A stretch of 64,000 bases of DNA, taken from the NCBI RefSeq assembly GCF_014204835.1, contig NZ_JACHMD010000001.1, positions 372,001 through 436,000 of the forward strand, given 5' to 3'. A program made the translations under genes and the position numbers. Below, in pieces: positions 51,114 through 59,275 of this stretch (positions are counted from its first letter, which is position 1; each line of letters begins with the position of its first letter). This DNA comes from Microbacterium marinum (GTDB lineage: Bacteria > Actinomycetota > Actinomycetes > Actinomycetales > Microbacteriaceae). The notes under the pieces are model-generated. The model was not told the origin of the DNA. It was given only the letters and a program-made list of their open reading frames with translations, and searched no databases.

Positions 51114-52331
51114 ATGCCGACGACAACGGCGACACGCGCCGGCGCGACGACCGCCGAGCTGCTCGCGCATTTCCGACCCGTGCTCGACCGGATCGCCGCG
51201 GGCGCCCTGGAGCGGGAATCGGACCGCCGCAGGCCGCACGATGCCGTCGGCTGGCTGAAAAAGGCACGGTTCGGCGCCGTGCGGCTGCCGCACGAGGAGG
51301 GCGGGTTCGGCGCGACGATCGAGCAGGAGCATACGCTGCTGATCGAACTGGGTGCTGCGGATTCGAACCTGCCGCAGATCTGGCGCAACCACTTCGCTTT
51401 CGTCGAGGACGTGCTGTTCGACGACGAAGACGGACGCAACGAGCAGTGGCGGGACGAGATCGCGACGGGTGCGCTGTTCGGCGGAGCCTGGTCGGAGGCC
51501 GGCAGCAGGTCGTTCTTCGACATGCGCACCGCGCTCACGCGCACGGTCGACGGCCCCGTGCTGAACAGGCAGAAGTTCTACAGCACCGGCAGCCTGTTCG
51601 CCGACTGGATCAGCGTGCTGGCTGCGGGGCCGGATGCCGACCAGGTGAGCCTCGTGCTGGTCGAGGCGGATGCCGCAGGGGTGACACTCGTCGACGACTG
51701 GGACGGCATCGGCCAGCGTCTCACCGGCAGCGGGACGACGACGTTCGATGAGGTCGCGGTGCCCGTCGGCCGCTGGTATCCGTTCGCGCAGCGCGCCCGC
51801 TACCAGGAGGCCGTGTATCAGCTCAACCACCTGGCGACTCTGGCCGGGATCAGCCGTGCCGCGCAGCGCGACCTGACCGACGCGGTCCGTTCGCGTCTGC
51901 GCAACTACCCGCAGGGTCTCGCGGACGCACCGCGTGAGGACGCCCAGATCCAGGAGGTCGTCGGTCGCGTCTCGGCGCTCGCGTCGTCGGCCGAGGCATC
52001 CGTCCTGTGGGCGGCCCGCGTGCTCGACGACGCGGTCGTGACGCTCGCCGAAGACCTCGCATCGCAGGAGCCCGCGGTCGTCGAGGGACTCCGTGCGGCG
52101 ACGATCGCCGTGTACGAGGCGCAGCTGACGGTGACGGAAGCCGCGCTCGCGGCATCCACCCTGCTCTTCGACGCACTGAGCTCCTCAGCGCTCGCGGAGA
52201 GCAGGGCGCTGGACCGGCACTGGCGCAACGCCAGGACCGTCGCATCCCACAACCCGCGCGTCTACCGGGCGCGCGTGATCGGCGACTGGCACCTGAACGG
52301 CGCCGACCCGAGCGCCGCGTTCGCGCCGTAG
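51114..52331 (+). CDS. Acyl-CoA-dehydrogenase-like flavoprotein (SfnC/DszC type)
   Basis: This 405-residue protein has the acyl-CoA dehydrogenase fold (GWLKKARFGAVRLPHEEGGFG, FGGAWSEAGSRSFF, KFYSTGSLFADWISVLAA). It lacks the catalytic Glu motif of true dehydrogenases and instead resembles flavin-dependent monooxygenases of organosulfur metabolism. Coupling to a luciferase-family monooxygenase (7-bp gap) is typical of sulfur-scavenging pairs. The pair is bracketed by repeat elements and its partner is broken, so the function is probably lost. The start is ATG 51114; GTG 51108 is possible. Confidence 0.75.
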   Translation: MPTTTATRAGATTAELLAHFRPVLDRIAAGALERESDRRRPHDAVGWLKKARFGAVRLPHEEGGFGATIEQEHTLLIELGAADSNLPQIWRNHFAFVEDVLFDDEDGRNEQWRDEIATGALFGGAWSEAGSRSFFDMRTALTRTVDGPVLNRQKFYSTGSLFADWISVLAAGPDADQVSLVLVEADAAGVTLVDDWDGIGQRLTGSGTTTFDEVAVPVGRWYPFAQRARYQEAVYQLNHLATLAGISRAAQRDLTDAVRSRLRNYPQGLADAPREDAQIQEVVGRVSALASSAEASVLWAARVLDDAVVTLAEDLASQEPAVVEGLRAATIAVYEAQLTVTEAALAASTLLFDALSSSALAESRALDRHWRNARTVASHNPRVYRARVIGDWHLNGADPSAAFAP

Positions 52332-52335
52332 GGGG

Positions 52336-52511
52336 GAGCTCGGCTTCGACTCCCTACGGTCGCTCAGCCCGTTTCGTCTGGCTCCGCTCGCTCAACGACC
52401 CGTGGGGCGGCGTCCGCTCAACGCCCCGCGGGTATGGAAATGCGGGTCGTTGAGCGAAGGGCGAAGCCCGAAGTCGAAACGGGCTGAGCAAGCGAAGCGC
52501 GTCGAAGCCGG
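52336..52511. repeat. Large imperfect inverted repeat (REP-like element), copy 2
   Basis: GGTCGCTCAGCCCGTTTCGT (from 52359) is mirrored by TCGAAACGGGCTGAGCAAGC (52474-52493), and CGCTCAACGACCCG (52389) by CGGGTCGTTGAGCG (52443). The vocabulary is the same as the element at 49456-49654, so the two bracket the organosulfur gene pair. Confidence 0.7.
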
Positions 52512-52531
52512 ACACCACACCCCCTGCACTG

Positions 52532-52575
52532 CGATACAATGAGCGCATAGCGAACAGTCGTTCGCACAGCGAACA
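52532..52575 (+). promoter_or_regulatory. pcaI promoter and IclR-type operator
   Basis: TACAAT at 52534-52539 resembles a -10 element. GCGAACAGTCGTTCGC (52550-52565) is an inverted repeat with 6-bp arms, and another GCGAAC follows at 52569. The position downstream of the -10 suits control by the IclR protein encoded at 55260. Confidence 0.55.
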
Positions 52576-52590
52576 TCGCGAGGAGGCGCA

Positions 52591-53343
52591 GTGATCGACA
52601 AGACCGTGGCGGATGCGGCATCCGCCGTCGCCGACATCCCCGACGGCGCGACCGTCATGATCGGCGGATTCGGGCGAGCGGGGCAGCCCGTCGAACTCAT
52701 CGACGCGCTCATCGCCCACGGCGCCGGCGACCTCACCGTCGTCAACAACAACGCCGGCAACGGCGACACGGGCCTCGCCGCACTGCTCGCCAAGGGACTC
52801 GTTCGCAAGATCGTCTGCTCGTTCCCGCGGCAGAGCGACTCGTGGGTGTTCGACGAGCTCTACCGCTCCGGGCGCATCGAGCTCGAGCTCGTCCCGCAGG
52901 GCAACCTCGCCGAACGCATCCGCGCCGCCGGTGCCGGCATCGGGGCGTTCTTCTCGCCCACCGGCGTCGGCACCGAGCTCGCCGCCGGCAAGGAGGAGCG
53001 CACTATCGACGGACGCCGCTACGTGCTGGAGCATCCGATCACGGCCGACTTCGCGCTCATCAGCGCCCTGCGGGCCGACCGCTGGGGCAACCTCGTCTAC
53101 CGCGAGACGGCCCGCAATTTCGGGCCGATCATGGCGACCGCAGCATCCACGACCATCGTGCAGGTCGACGAGATCGTGCCGCTCGGTGCGATCGACCCCG
53201 AGGCCGTCGTCACGCCAGGCATCTTCGTGAACCGCGTCGTCGCGGTCGGCGAGCGGCGCTGGCTGCAGGACGGCGCATTCGTCGGCGGCGTCGACCTTGA
53301 GGGCAGACCTGTGGATGCCGCGACAGAGGAGGCAGCGCGATGA
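52591..53343 (+). CDS. pcaI: 3-oxoadipate CoA-transferase subunit A
   Basis: This 250-residue class I CoA-transferase alpha subunit has the VMIGGFGRAGQPVELIDAL oxyanion-type glycine region near residue 23, VVNNNAGNGDTGLAALL, the SFPRQSDSWVFDELY variant and RTIDGRRYVLE. PcaI/CatI rather than acetoacetate transferase is favoured by linkage to pcaJ, a PcaF-type thiolase and an IclR gene. It transfers CoA from succinyl-CoA to 3-oxoadipate. It starts at GTG 52591 with GAGGAGG upstream. Confidence 0.9.
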   Translation: MIDKTVADAASAVADIPDGATVMIGGFGRAGQPVELIDALIAHGAGDLTVVNNNAGNGDTGLAALLAKGLVRKIVCSFPRQSDSWVFDELYRSGRIELELVPQGNLAERIRAAGAGIGAFFSPTGVGTELAAGKEERTIDGRRYVLEHPITADFALISALRADRWGNLVYRETARNFGPIMATAASTTIVQVDEIVPLGAIDPEAVVTPGIFVNRVVAVGERRWLQDGAFVGGVDLEGRPVDAATEEAAR

Positions 53344-53975
53344 GCACCCGCATCAGCCGCGACGAACTGGCCGCGCGCATCGCGGCCGACATCCCCGAGG
53401 GTGCATTCGTGAACCTCGGCATCGGCGCACCGACCCTGGTCGCGAACTACCTGCCCGACGACCTCGAGATCATCCTGCACACCGAGAACGGACTGCTGGG
53501 CATGGGCGGCGCTCCCGCGGACGGACAGGTCGACCCCGATCTCATCAACGCCGGCAAGCAGGCTGTCACCGCCGTCGCGGGAGCGGCCTACTTCCACCAC
53601 GCGGACTCGTTCGCGATGATGCGCGGCGGACACCTCGACGTGTGCGTGCTCGGCGCCTTCCAGGTCGCGCAGAACGGCGACCTCGCCAACTGGTCGACCG
53701 GCGCCCCCGGCGCGATCCCGGCTGTCGGCGGAGCCATGGATCTCGCGATCGGCGCCAAGGACGTCTACGTGATGACCGATCTGCTCGCCAAGGATGGATC
53801 GTCCAAGCTCGTGGCCGAGTGCACCTACCCGCTCACGGGCGTCGGCTGCGTCAGCCGCGTCTACACCGATCACGCCGTCTTCGACGTGACACCCGACGGC
53901 TTCCGCGTGCGGGAAGCGTTCGGCGAGAATACCGTCGAGTCCCTTTCAGAGCTGACCGGGTTGGAGCTGCGATGA
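53340..53975 (+). CDS. pcaJ: 3-oxoadipate CoA-transferase subunit B
   Basis: This 211-residue beta subunit has catalytic Glu in the HTENGLLGMGG motif near residue 50 (family SENG), VNLGIGAPTLVANYLP, and FAMMRGGHLDVCVLGAFQV. It overlaps pcaI and pcaF by 4 bp each (ATGA), a tightly coupled trio. Confidence 0.92.
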   Translation: MSTRISRDELAARIAADIPEGAFVNLGIGAPTLVANYLPDDLEIILHTENGLLGMGGAPADGQVDPDLINAGKQAVTAVAGAAYFHHADSFAMMRGGHLDVCVLGAFQVAQNGDLANWSTGAPGAIPAVGGAMDLAIGAKDVYVMTDLLAKDGSSKLVAECTYPLTGVGCVSRVYTDHAVFDVTPDGFRVREAFGENTVESLSELTGLELR

Positions 53976-55138
53976 CCACTTTCATCTATGACGCCGTGCG
54001 GACACCGTTCGGTCGCGCGGGCGGTGCGCTCGCCGGCATCCGCCCCGATGATCTCGCCGCCACCGTCATGCGCGCGACCGTGGAGCGCACGGGGCTGGAT
54101 GCCGCGCACATTGACGACGTGATCTTCGGCGACGCGAACCAGGCGGGGGAGGACAACCGCAACGTCGCCCGGATGGGTGCGCTGCTGGCAGGGTTCCCGA
54201 CCTCGGTGACCGGTGTGACGGTGAACAGGCTGTGCGCTTCGAGTGTCGAGGCCGTGGTCCAGGGGTCGCGGGCGATCGAATCGGGCGATGCCTCGCTGAT
54301 CCTCGCAGGCGGCGTGGAGTCCATGAGCCGGGCGCCGTTCGTGGTCGAGAAGCCCGCGAAGCCGTACCCCGCGACCGGAAACCCGACGATGTGGAACACC
54401 GCGATCGGCTGGCGCATGACCAACCGCGCGCTGCCGACGGGCTGGACGATCTCGAACGGGGAGGCGGCGGAGAAGACCGCCACCACGTGGGGGATCAGCC
54501 GCGAGGACCAGGACGCGTTCGCGGTCCGCTCGCACGAGCTGGCCGCTGCGGCATGGGCGGCAGGGGTGTACGACGGCGAGATCGTGCAGGTTCCCGGGGC
54601 GGAGCTGGCGCGTGATGAGGGCATCCGTGACGGATCGACGGTCGAGAAGCTCGCCGGTCTGAAGGCATTGTTCGCCGAGGACGGAACGGTCACCGCCGGG
54701 AACTCCTCGTCGATCAACGACGGCGCCTCCGCCGTTCTGCTCGGCGCCGAGGGCGCCCTCGACATCGAACCGCTGGCCCGCATCACCGGCCGCGGCGCGC
54801 ACGGCGTCGATCCGGACGAGTTCCCGACCGCGCCGATCGAAGCCGCCAACAAGGCGCTCGCCCGCGCTGGTCGCACCTGGGCAGACGTCGACCTCGTCGA
54901 ACTGAACGAGGCCTTCGCGTCGCAGTCGCTGGCCTGCCTGCGCGGCTGGCCCGACCTCGACCCCGAGAAGCTCAACATCCACGGCGGGGCGCTCGCCATC
55001 GGGCATCCGCTCGGCGCATCCGGTGGCCGCATCATCGGCCACGCCGCGCACGAGCTGAAGCGCCGCGGCGGGGGAGTCGCGGTCGTCGCCATCTGCATCG
55101 GCGTCGGCCAGGGCCTCGCCGTCGTGCTGGAGCGGTGA
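53972..55138 (+). CDS. pcaF: 3-oxoadipyl-CoA thiolase
   Basis: This 388-residue thiolase has nucleophilic Cys in VNRLCASSVEAV, IHGGALAIGHPLGASGGRI with catalytic His, and AICIGVGQG with the second Cys. It splits 3-oxoadipyl-CoA to succinyl-CoA and acetyl-CoA. It is strikingly similar along its length to the thiolase at 14322 in the backbone. The genes that make 3-oxoadipate (pcaHGBDC or cat genes) are not in this window. Confidence 0.92.
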   Translation: MTTFIYDAVRTPFGRAGGALAGIRPDDLAATVMRATVERTGLDAAHIDDVIFGDANQAGEDNRNVARMGALLAGFPTSVTGVTVNRLCASSVEAVVQGSRAIESGDASLILAGGVESMSRAPFVVEKPAKPYPATGNPTMWNTAIGWRMTNRALPTGWTISNGEAAEKTATTWGISREDQDAFAVRSHELAAAAWAAGVYDGEIVQVPGAELARDEGIRDGSTVEKLAGLKALFAEDGTVTAGNSSSINDGASAVLLGAEGALDIEPLARITGRGAHGVDPDEFPTAPIEAANKALARAGRTWADVDLVELNEAFASQSLACLRGWPDLDPEKLNIHGGALAIGHPLGASGGRIIGHAAHELKRRGGGVAVVAICIGVGQGLAVVLER

Positions 55139-55155
55139 TCAGGGCCGCACGGACA

Positions 55156-55222
55156 GGAGGAGATCTCAGCCTCGGGCGGAGGAATCCAGCCCCAGGCTCC
55201 TCCCAACCGAGAGTTCTCCTCC
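55156..55222. terminator. Imperfect hairpin between pcaF and the IclR gene
   Basis: GGAGGAGATCTC (55156-55167) faces GAGTTCTCCTCC (55211-55222) with a partly paired interior (CCTCGGGCGGAGGA against GGCTCCTCCC). There is no T-run. It could end the pcaIJF transcript or be another short intergenic repeat. Confidence 0.4.
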
Positions 55223-55259
55223 CGATCGTGCGGGCGAATGTCGACGATAGGGTTTCGAT

Positions 55260-56051
55260 GTGACCGAATCGGATGCCGCTCCCGCTACGAGCGCGGACTT
55301 CGTCCAGTCGCTGGCCCGCGGGCTCGCCGTCATTCGCGCCTTCGATGGTGAACCGGCTGAGTTGTCGCTCGCCGAGGTCGCCCGGCGCACCGGCATCCCG
55401 CGCGCCGCCGCCCGGCGCTTCCTGCGCACGCTCGAGCAGCTCGGGTACGTCAGGGCGACGCCGGATGCGAGATTCCTGCTGACCCCGCGCATCCTCGAAC
55501 TCGGCTACGGCTACCTCTCGTCCCTGTCGCTGCCGGAGGTCGTCCAGCCGCATCTCGACGCGCTGTCGCACCGGATCGGCGAGTCCGTCTCGGTCGCCGT
55601 GCTCGACGGCGGTGAGATCGTCTACGTCGCGCGCGCGGCCGCCCGCCGCATCATGAGCGTTCGGATCACGATCGGCACGCGGCTGCCCGCTGCTGCCACG
55701 AGCATGGGGCGGGTGCTGCTTGCGGCGCTGCCCGAGGCGGATGCCGCTACTCTGCTGGACGCGTCGCCGCTCATCGCATACACGCCGCGCACCCGTGCGG
55801 ATCGTGCCGAACTCGTCGCCGAGATCGACCGGGTCCGCCACCAGGGCTGGGCGATGGTCGACGGCGAGCTCGAAGCAGGTCTGCGGTCGATCGCCGTGCC
55901 GCTGCGAACGCGCGCCGGAGTCACCGCAGCACTCAACGTCTCGACAAGCACCGCGCGCGACGCCGCCGAGGATGTGCGCGCCGAGTTACTGCCCGTGCTG
56001 CAGGAAGCGGCATCCGTCATCGAGGATGAGCTGAGCGCCTCTCGCGTGTGA
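55260..56051 (+). CDS. pcaR: IclR-family regulator (PcaR/PobR type)
   Basis: This 263-residue protein begins with DFVQSLARGLAVIRAF, the N-terminal signature of PcaR/PobR-like regulators. A winged helix follows (LAEVARRTGIPRAAARRFLR) and the effector domain includes RLPAAATSMGRVLLAAL and MVDGELEAGLRSIAVPLR. It is downstream of pcaIJF on the same strand and starts at GTG 55260. Control of pcaI through the GCGAAC inverted repeats is likely. The gene symbol is by family and context. Confidence 0.85.
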   Translation: MTESDAAPATSADFVQSLARGLAVIRAFDGEPAELSLAEVARRTGIPRAAARRFLRTLEQLGYVRATPDARFLLTPRILELGYGYLSSLSLPEVVQPHLDALSHRIGESVSVAVLDGGEIVYVARAAARRIMSVRITIGTRLPAAATSMGRVLLAALPEADAATLLDASPLIAYTPRTRADRAELVAEIDRVRHQGWAMVDGELEAGLRSIAVPLRTRAGVTAALNVSTSTARDAAEDVRAELLPVLQEAASVIEDELSASRV

Positions 56052-56057
56052 GGTCGG

Positions 56058-56516
56058 TCAGCGACCCATCTCGCGCCGCAGCACCCGGTGCGCGGCGGTC
56101 AGCGCGTCGACGGCATTCTCAAGCGCCGTCTGCTGCTCGGTCGTGAGCGCCAGGAGAGCGTCGTTCACCGGGCGCGCCCCCTCCTCGGAGATCGCGCGAT
56201 GCTCGGCGATACCGGAATCGGTGGGCTGGATGAGTGAGACCCGGCGATCCTGCGGGCTCTTCTCGCGCGTCACGAAGCCGCGCTGCTCGAGCGTGCGCAG
56301 TGACGTGCTGACGTTCGGCTGCTGCAGCCCGAGCGCGTCGGCGATCTCGCCGACGGTGGATGCCGGCGAGTCGATCACCTGCTTGAGCAACGCGATCTCG
56401 GTCGTCGGCAGCGGCCCTACTCCGGCGCGTTCCGGTGCCTTGCGGTGGATCGTCCACGCGAGCTCCCGCAGCGTGATGCTGACGTCGGTCAGGCCGGGGC
56501 GGTCGGAGGTCACCAT
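56058..56516 (-). CDS. MarR-family transcriptional regulator
   Basis: This 152-residue MarR protein has the helix-turn-helix ASTVGEIADALGLQQPNVST then SLRTLEQRGFVTRE and wing KSPQDRRVSLIQPTDSG. It converges with the IclR gene (6-bp gap). On the minus strand it lies downstream of the truncated flavin monooxygenase, separated by a 22-bp inverted repeat. The target is unknown. Confidence 0.87.
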   Translation of the reverse strand: MVTSDRPGLTDVSITLRELAWTIHRKAPERAGVGPLPTTEIALLKQVIDSPASTVGEIADALGLQQPNVSTSLRTLEQRGFVTREKSPQDRRVSLIQPTDSGIAEHRAISEEGARPVNDALLALTTEQQTALENAVDALTAAHRVLRREMGR

Positions 56517-56578
56517 GGTCTCCTGAGCCTAGCGCCCCGCACTCGCGCGAGCGCGGAGCGCGGGTGGGTGCGGGACGA

Positions 56579-56638
56579 GACGGGGTTTGCAGCACGAGAC
56601 GGCGCTGGTAGCCCCTGTCTCGTGCTGCAGACCCCGTC
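56579..56638. repeat. 22-bp inverted repeat with one mismatch
   Basis: GACGGGGTTTGCAGCACGAG+AC (56579-56600) and GTCTCGTGCTGCAGACCCCG+TC (56617-56638) are inverted copies separated by 16 bp. The element lies between two minus-strand genes and could act as a bidirectional terminator or be a dispersed intergenic repeat. Confidence 0.65.
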
Positions 56639-56671
56639 TGAGGGAAGGGGAATCGCAGCGGCGACTCTCGC

Positions 56672-57730
56672 TCAGAGCGGCTGAGCCATGACCTTCAGCA
56701 CGTGCATGGTCGCAGCGACATTGTCGAAGCCCGGCAGGTTGCCCATCTCCCATTCGCCGATGTTGCGCGAGGTCTCGACGATGAGCTTGCAGCGCTCGAA
56801 CCGGCGCTCGGTGAACTCGACGAACGCCTCCTCGACGCCCGCGTGCTTCGAGAGCACCTCCCCGAGAACGACGCCGTCCTCGATGGCCTGGGCTGCGCCG
56901 TGACCGAGGTGCGGCGTTATCGCGTGCACGGCGTCGCCCATGAGCACCACCCGCCCCTTGTGCCACGGCGCGGGGGCGATCATCGCCTCCTCGGGTCGCA
57001 GCACGATGTCGGCGGGATCATCGCTGAGGAACTCGTCGCGGAAGCGTCCGGCCAGCCCGCCGAAGCCCTCGAGTTCCGTGCGCAGCGCGGTCGGCAGGTC
57101 GGCGGTCGCCGGCCGCTCGTTCCGCGCCATCGGCTTGTTGAAGAACATGTACGCGAGGTCCTTGCCGATCGGGACGAAGCCTGCCATGCCGTTCGGCCCC
57201 TCCTGCAGGATGATCCGATCGATCTCGGGCAGAAGGGGCATGTTCTGGCGGTACGCCGACTGCCCGATGTACTCGGGCTGCAGCTCGGCGGCGAAAACGT
57301 ACCCGCGCACCTTCGAGGCGACGCCGTCCGCCCCCACGACGATGTCGGCCGCGATCTGCTCGCCGCCCTCGAGCGTGACGAGAACGTCGTCGCCGCGGTC
57401 CTCGAGCGAGACGAACGAGGTGGAGTATTGGACCTTCACTCCGACCTCGATCGCCCGCTCGGTGAGGATCTCGTGCAGCCGTGGCCGTGTGACACCGTTC
57501 ATCGGGGGCAGCGTGCTGCTCTCGATCGGTGTTCCGTGGATGTCGCGGATGAAGTTGCCGTCGTGGTCGTACATCGCGCCCCAGGCCGGAGCGGCGAAGC
57601 CCGACTCCAGGCAGGCATCGGCCGCACCCAGCGCATCCAGAGCGCGCAGCGCATTGATTGGCTGGATGATGCCGACGCCGAAGACGGATGCGTGGGCCGA
57701 AGCGTAACGCTCGACGACCTGGACGTCAGG
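56672..57730 (-). pseudogene. FAD-dependent aromatic monooxygenase (salicylate-hydroxylase-like), 5'-truncated
   Basis: The frame is protein-like from VQVVERYASAHAS (about 57725) to TGA at 56672. It includes PPMNGVTRPRLHEILTERA, VVGADGVASKVRGYV, and the second FAD motif LMGDAVHAITPHLGHGAAQA. The N-terminal Rossmann GxGxxG segment (about 30 residues) is missing because the gene abuts the truncated ABC ATPase at ~57730. Without the dinucleotide-binding start the flavoprotein is unlikely to work. An internal ATG at 57574 exists but would give an even shorter protein. Confidence 0.8.
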
Positions 57731-58200
57731 AGAACGTGACCCTGCCGCACCTGCGTCGTCGCGGGGGCGCGTGGTGGACCGGGACGGCGTGGCAGAAGGC
57801 CGAGACCGAGGCGGTGCTCCGCGACTTCCAGGTCACACCGCCGAACCGCAACGCCGCCGTCGCCACGTTCTCGGGCGGCAACCAGCAGAAGGTCCTCATG
57901 GGCAAGTGGCTGCTCGGCGGCCCGGCAGCACTCGTGCTCGACGACCCGACTCAGGCCGTCGACGTCGGTGCACGCTCCGCGGTCCTGAGGGCGACGCGGC
58001 AGGCCGCCGTCGACGGAGCGGCCGTCGTGCTCTGCAGCTCAGAGGTCGATGACCTCGCCGCAGTGTGCGACCGCGTCGTCGTGCTCGAAGAAGGCAAGGT
58101 GCTCACAGAGCTCACACGCCCGTTCACGGCCGACGACATCTTCTCCGCGATCTTCCACAGCACAGGGGATCTTCACGAGCACGAAGGAACAGACCGATGA
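57731..58200 (+). pseudogene. Sugar-type ABC transporter ATPase (MglA/RbsA family), C-terminal fragment
   Basis: The frame is protein-like from ENVTLPHLRRRGG. It includes the second-domain signature TFSGGNQQKVLMGKWLLGGP, Walker B LVLDDPTQAVDVGARSAV and the switch segment VVLCSSEVDDLAAVCDRV. The whole first ATPase domain and the second Walker A are missing. It joins back-to-back with the truncated monooxygenase at ~57730. It overlaps the permease gene by ATGA, so it was the head of a normal transporter operon. Confidence 0.82.
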
Positions 58201-59207
58201 CCACCACGCACTCACACCCGCAGACGACCACCACCAACGTCGTCATCCCGAAGTCGGTGTCGCCGCTGCGGCGGATCAGCATGGATCTGCTCTCGCGGTA
58301 CGCGCTCGTCATCCTGTGGATCATCATGCTGCTCGTCCTGCTCGCGCTGGTCCCGGGAGACGTCAGCGCCGTGGACGCGATGCGCACCGTGTTCAGCCAG
58401 ATCACCCCGGTGGTCTTCCTCGCCCTCGGCGTGGTCATCACGATGTCCGTCGGCGAATTCGACCTGTCGTTCGCCGGCATCTTCAGCATCGCCGCCGTGG
58501 CCGTGCCGTCCCTCGCCGTGCTGCACGGATGGCCGGTGCTGCTGGCCGTCATCGGCGCCCTCGTGATCGCGCTCGTCTTCGGGGCGATCAACGCCGCCCT
58601 CGTCGTCGGCCTCGGGATCAACTCCGTCGTCGTCACCCTCGGTACGTGGAGCGTGGCCGGCGGTCTCGCCTTCCTGCTCTCCGGCGAGACGACGGTCAGC
58701 GCCCTCGACCCCGCGCTCGCCGCGATATCGACCGGACGTTTCCTGGGCCTGCCGCACCTGTTCTGGTACGGCGTCGTCATCGTCGCCTACATCATGGGCG
58801 CGACCCCGATCGGCCGGCACATGACGTTCGTCGGATCCAACCGCGCGGTCGCCGCCCTCGCCGGCATCGCGGTCGGCCGCGTCCGCATCGGCGCGTACCT
58901 GGCCAGCTCGCTGCTGGCGGGCATCGCCGGCGTCGTCATCTCGATCGGCAACGGCGGATTCAACCCGGCATCCGCCTCCGCCTACCTGCTGCCGACGTTC
59001 GCCGCCGTCTTCCTCGGAACGGTCGCGGTCGTGCCCGGTCGGTTCAACCCGATCGGGATGCTGATCGCGGCGTACTTCCTCATCACCGGCGTCTTCGGAC
59101 TGCAGCTGCTCGGCCTCACCGGCTGGGTCACGGAGGTGTTCTACGGTGCGGCGCTGATCCTCGCCGTCACCGTCTCTCATCTGCTCCAGCGCCGAGTCAA
59201 GAGCTGA
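58197..59207 (+). CDS. ABC transporter permease (RbsC/BPD_transp_2 family)
   Basis: This 336-residue membrane protein has around ten hydrophobic segments, beginning YALVILWIIMLLVLLALVP at ~residue 36. It has the family motif VGEFDLSFAGIFSIAAVAVP (usual form G-IDLSVG) and MTFVGSNRAVAALAGIAVGR, which contacts the ATPase. It would import a sugar or related small molecule. It is the only intact gene of its operon here: the ATPase lacks its N terminus and the binding protein its C terminus, so it is probably non-functional. Confidence 0.87.
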   Translation: MTTTHSHPQTTTTNVVIPKSVSPLRRISMDLLSRYALVILWIIMLLVLLALVPGDVSAVDAMRTVFSQITPVVFLALGVVITMSVGEFDLSFAGIFSIAAVAVPSLAVLHGWPVLLAVIGALVIALVFGAINAALVVGLGINSVVVTLGTWSVAGGLAFLLSGETTVSALDPALAAISTGRFLGLPHLFWYGVVIVAYIMGATPIGRHMTFVGSNRAVAALAGIAVGRVRIGAYLASSLLAGIAGVVISIGNGGFNPASASAYLLPTFAAVFLGTVAVVPGRFNPIGMLIAAYFLITGVFGLQLLGLTGWVTEVFYGAALILAVTVSHLLQRRVKS

Positions 59208-59275
59208 TCCACAACCCCCACCGAGCAAGGCCCGAACACAAAGCAAACCCGAACACAAGCAAGGGAGTCACCCGC

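Noticed and set aside
49456..52511. CRISPR-like array suspected from repeated GAGCGAAGCG units
   Set aside because: The units form large inverted repeats rather than evenly spaced direct repeats with unique spacers, and no cas gene is present.
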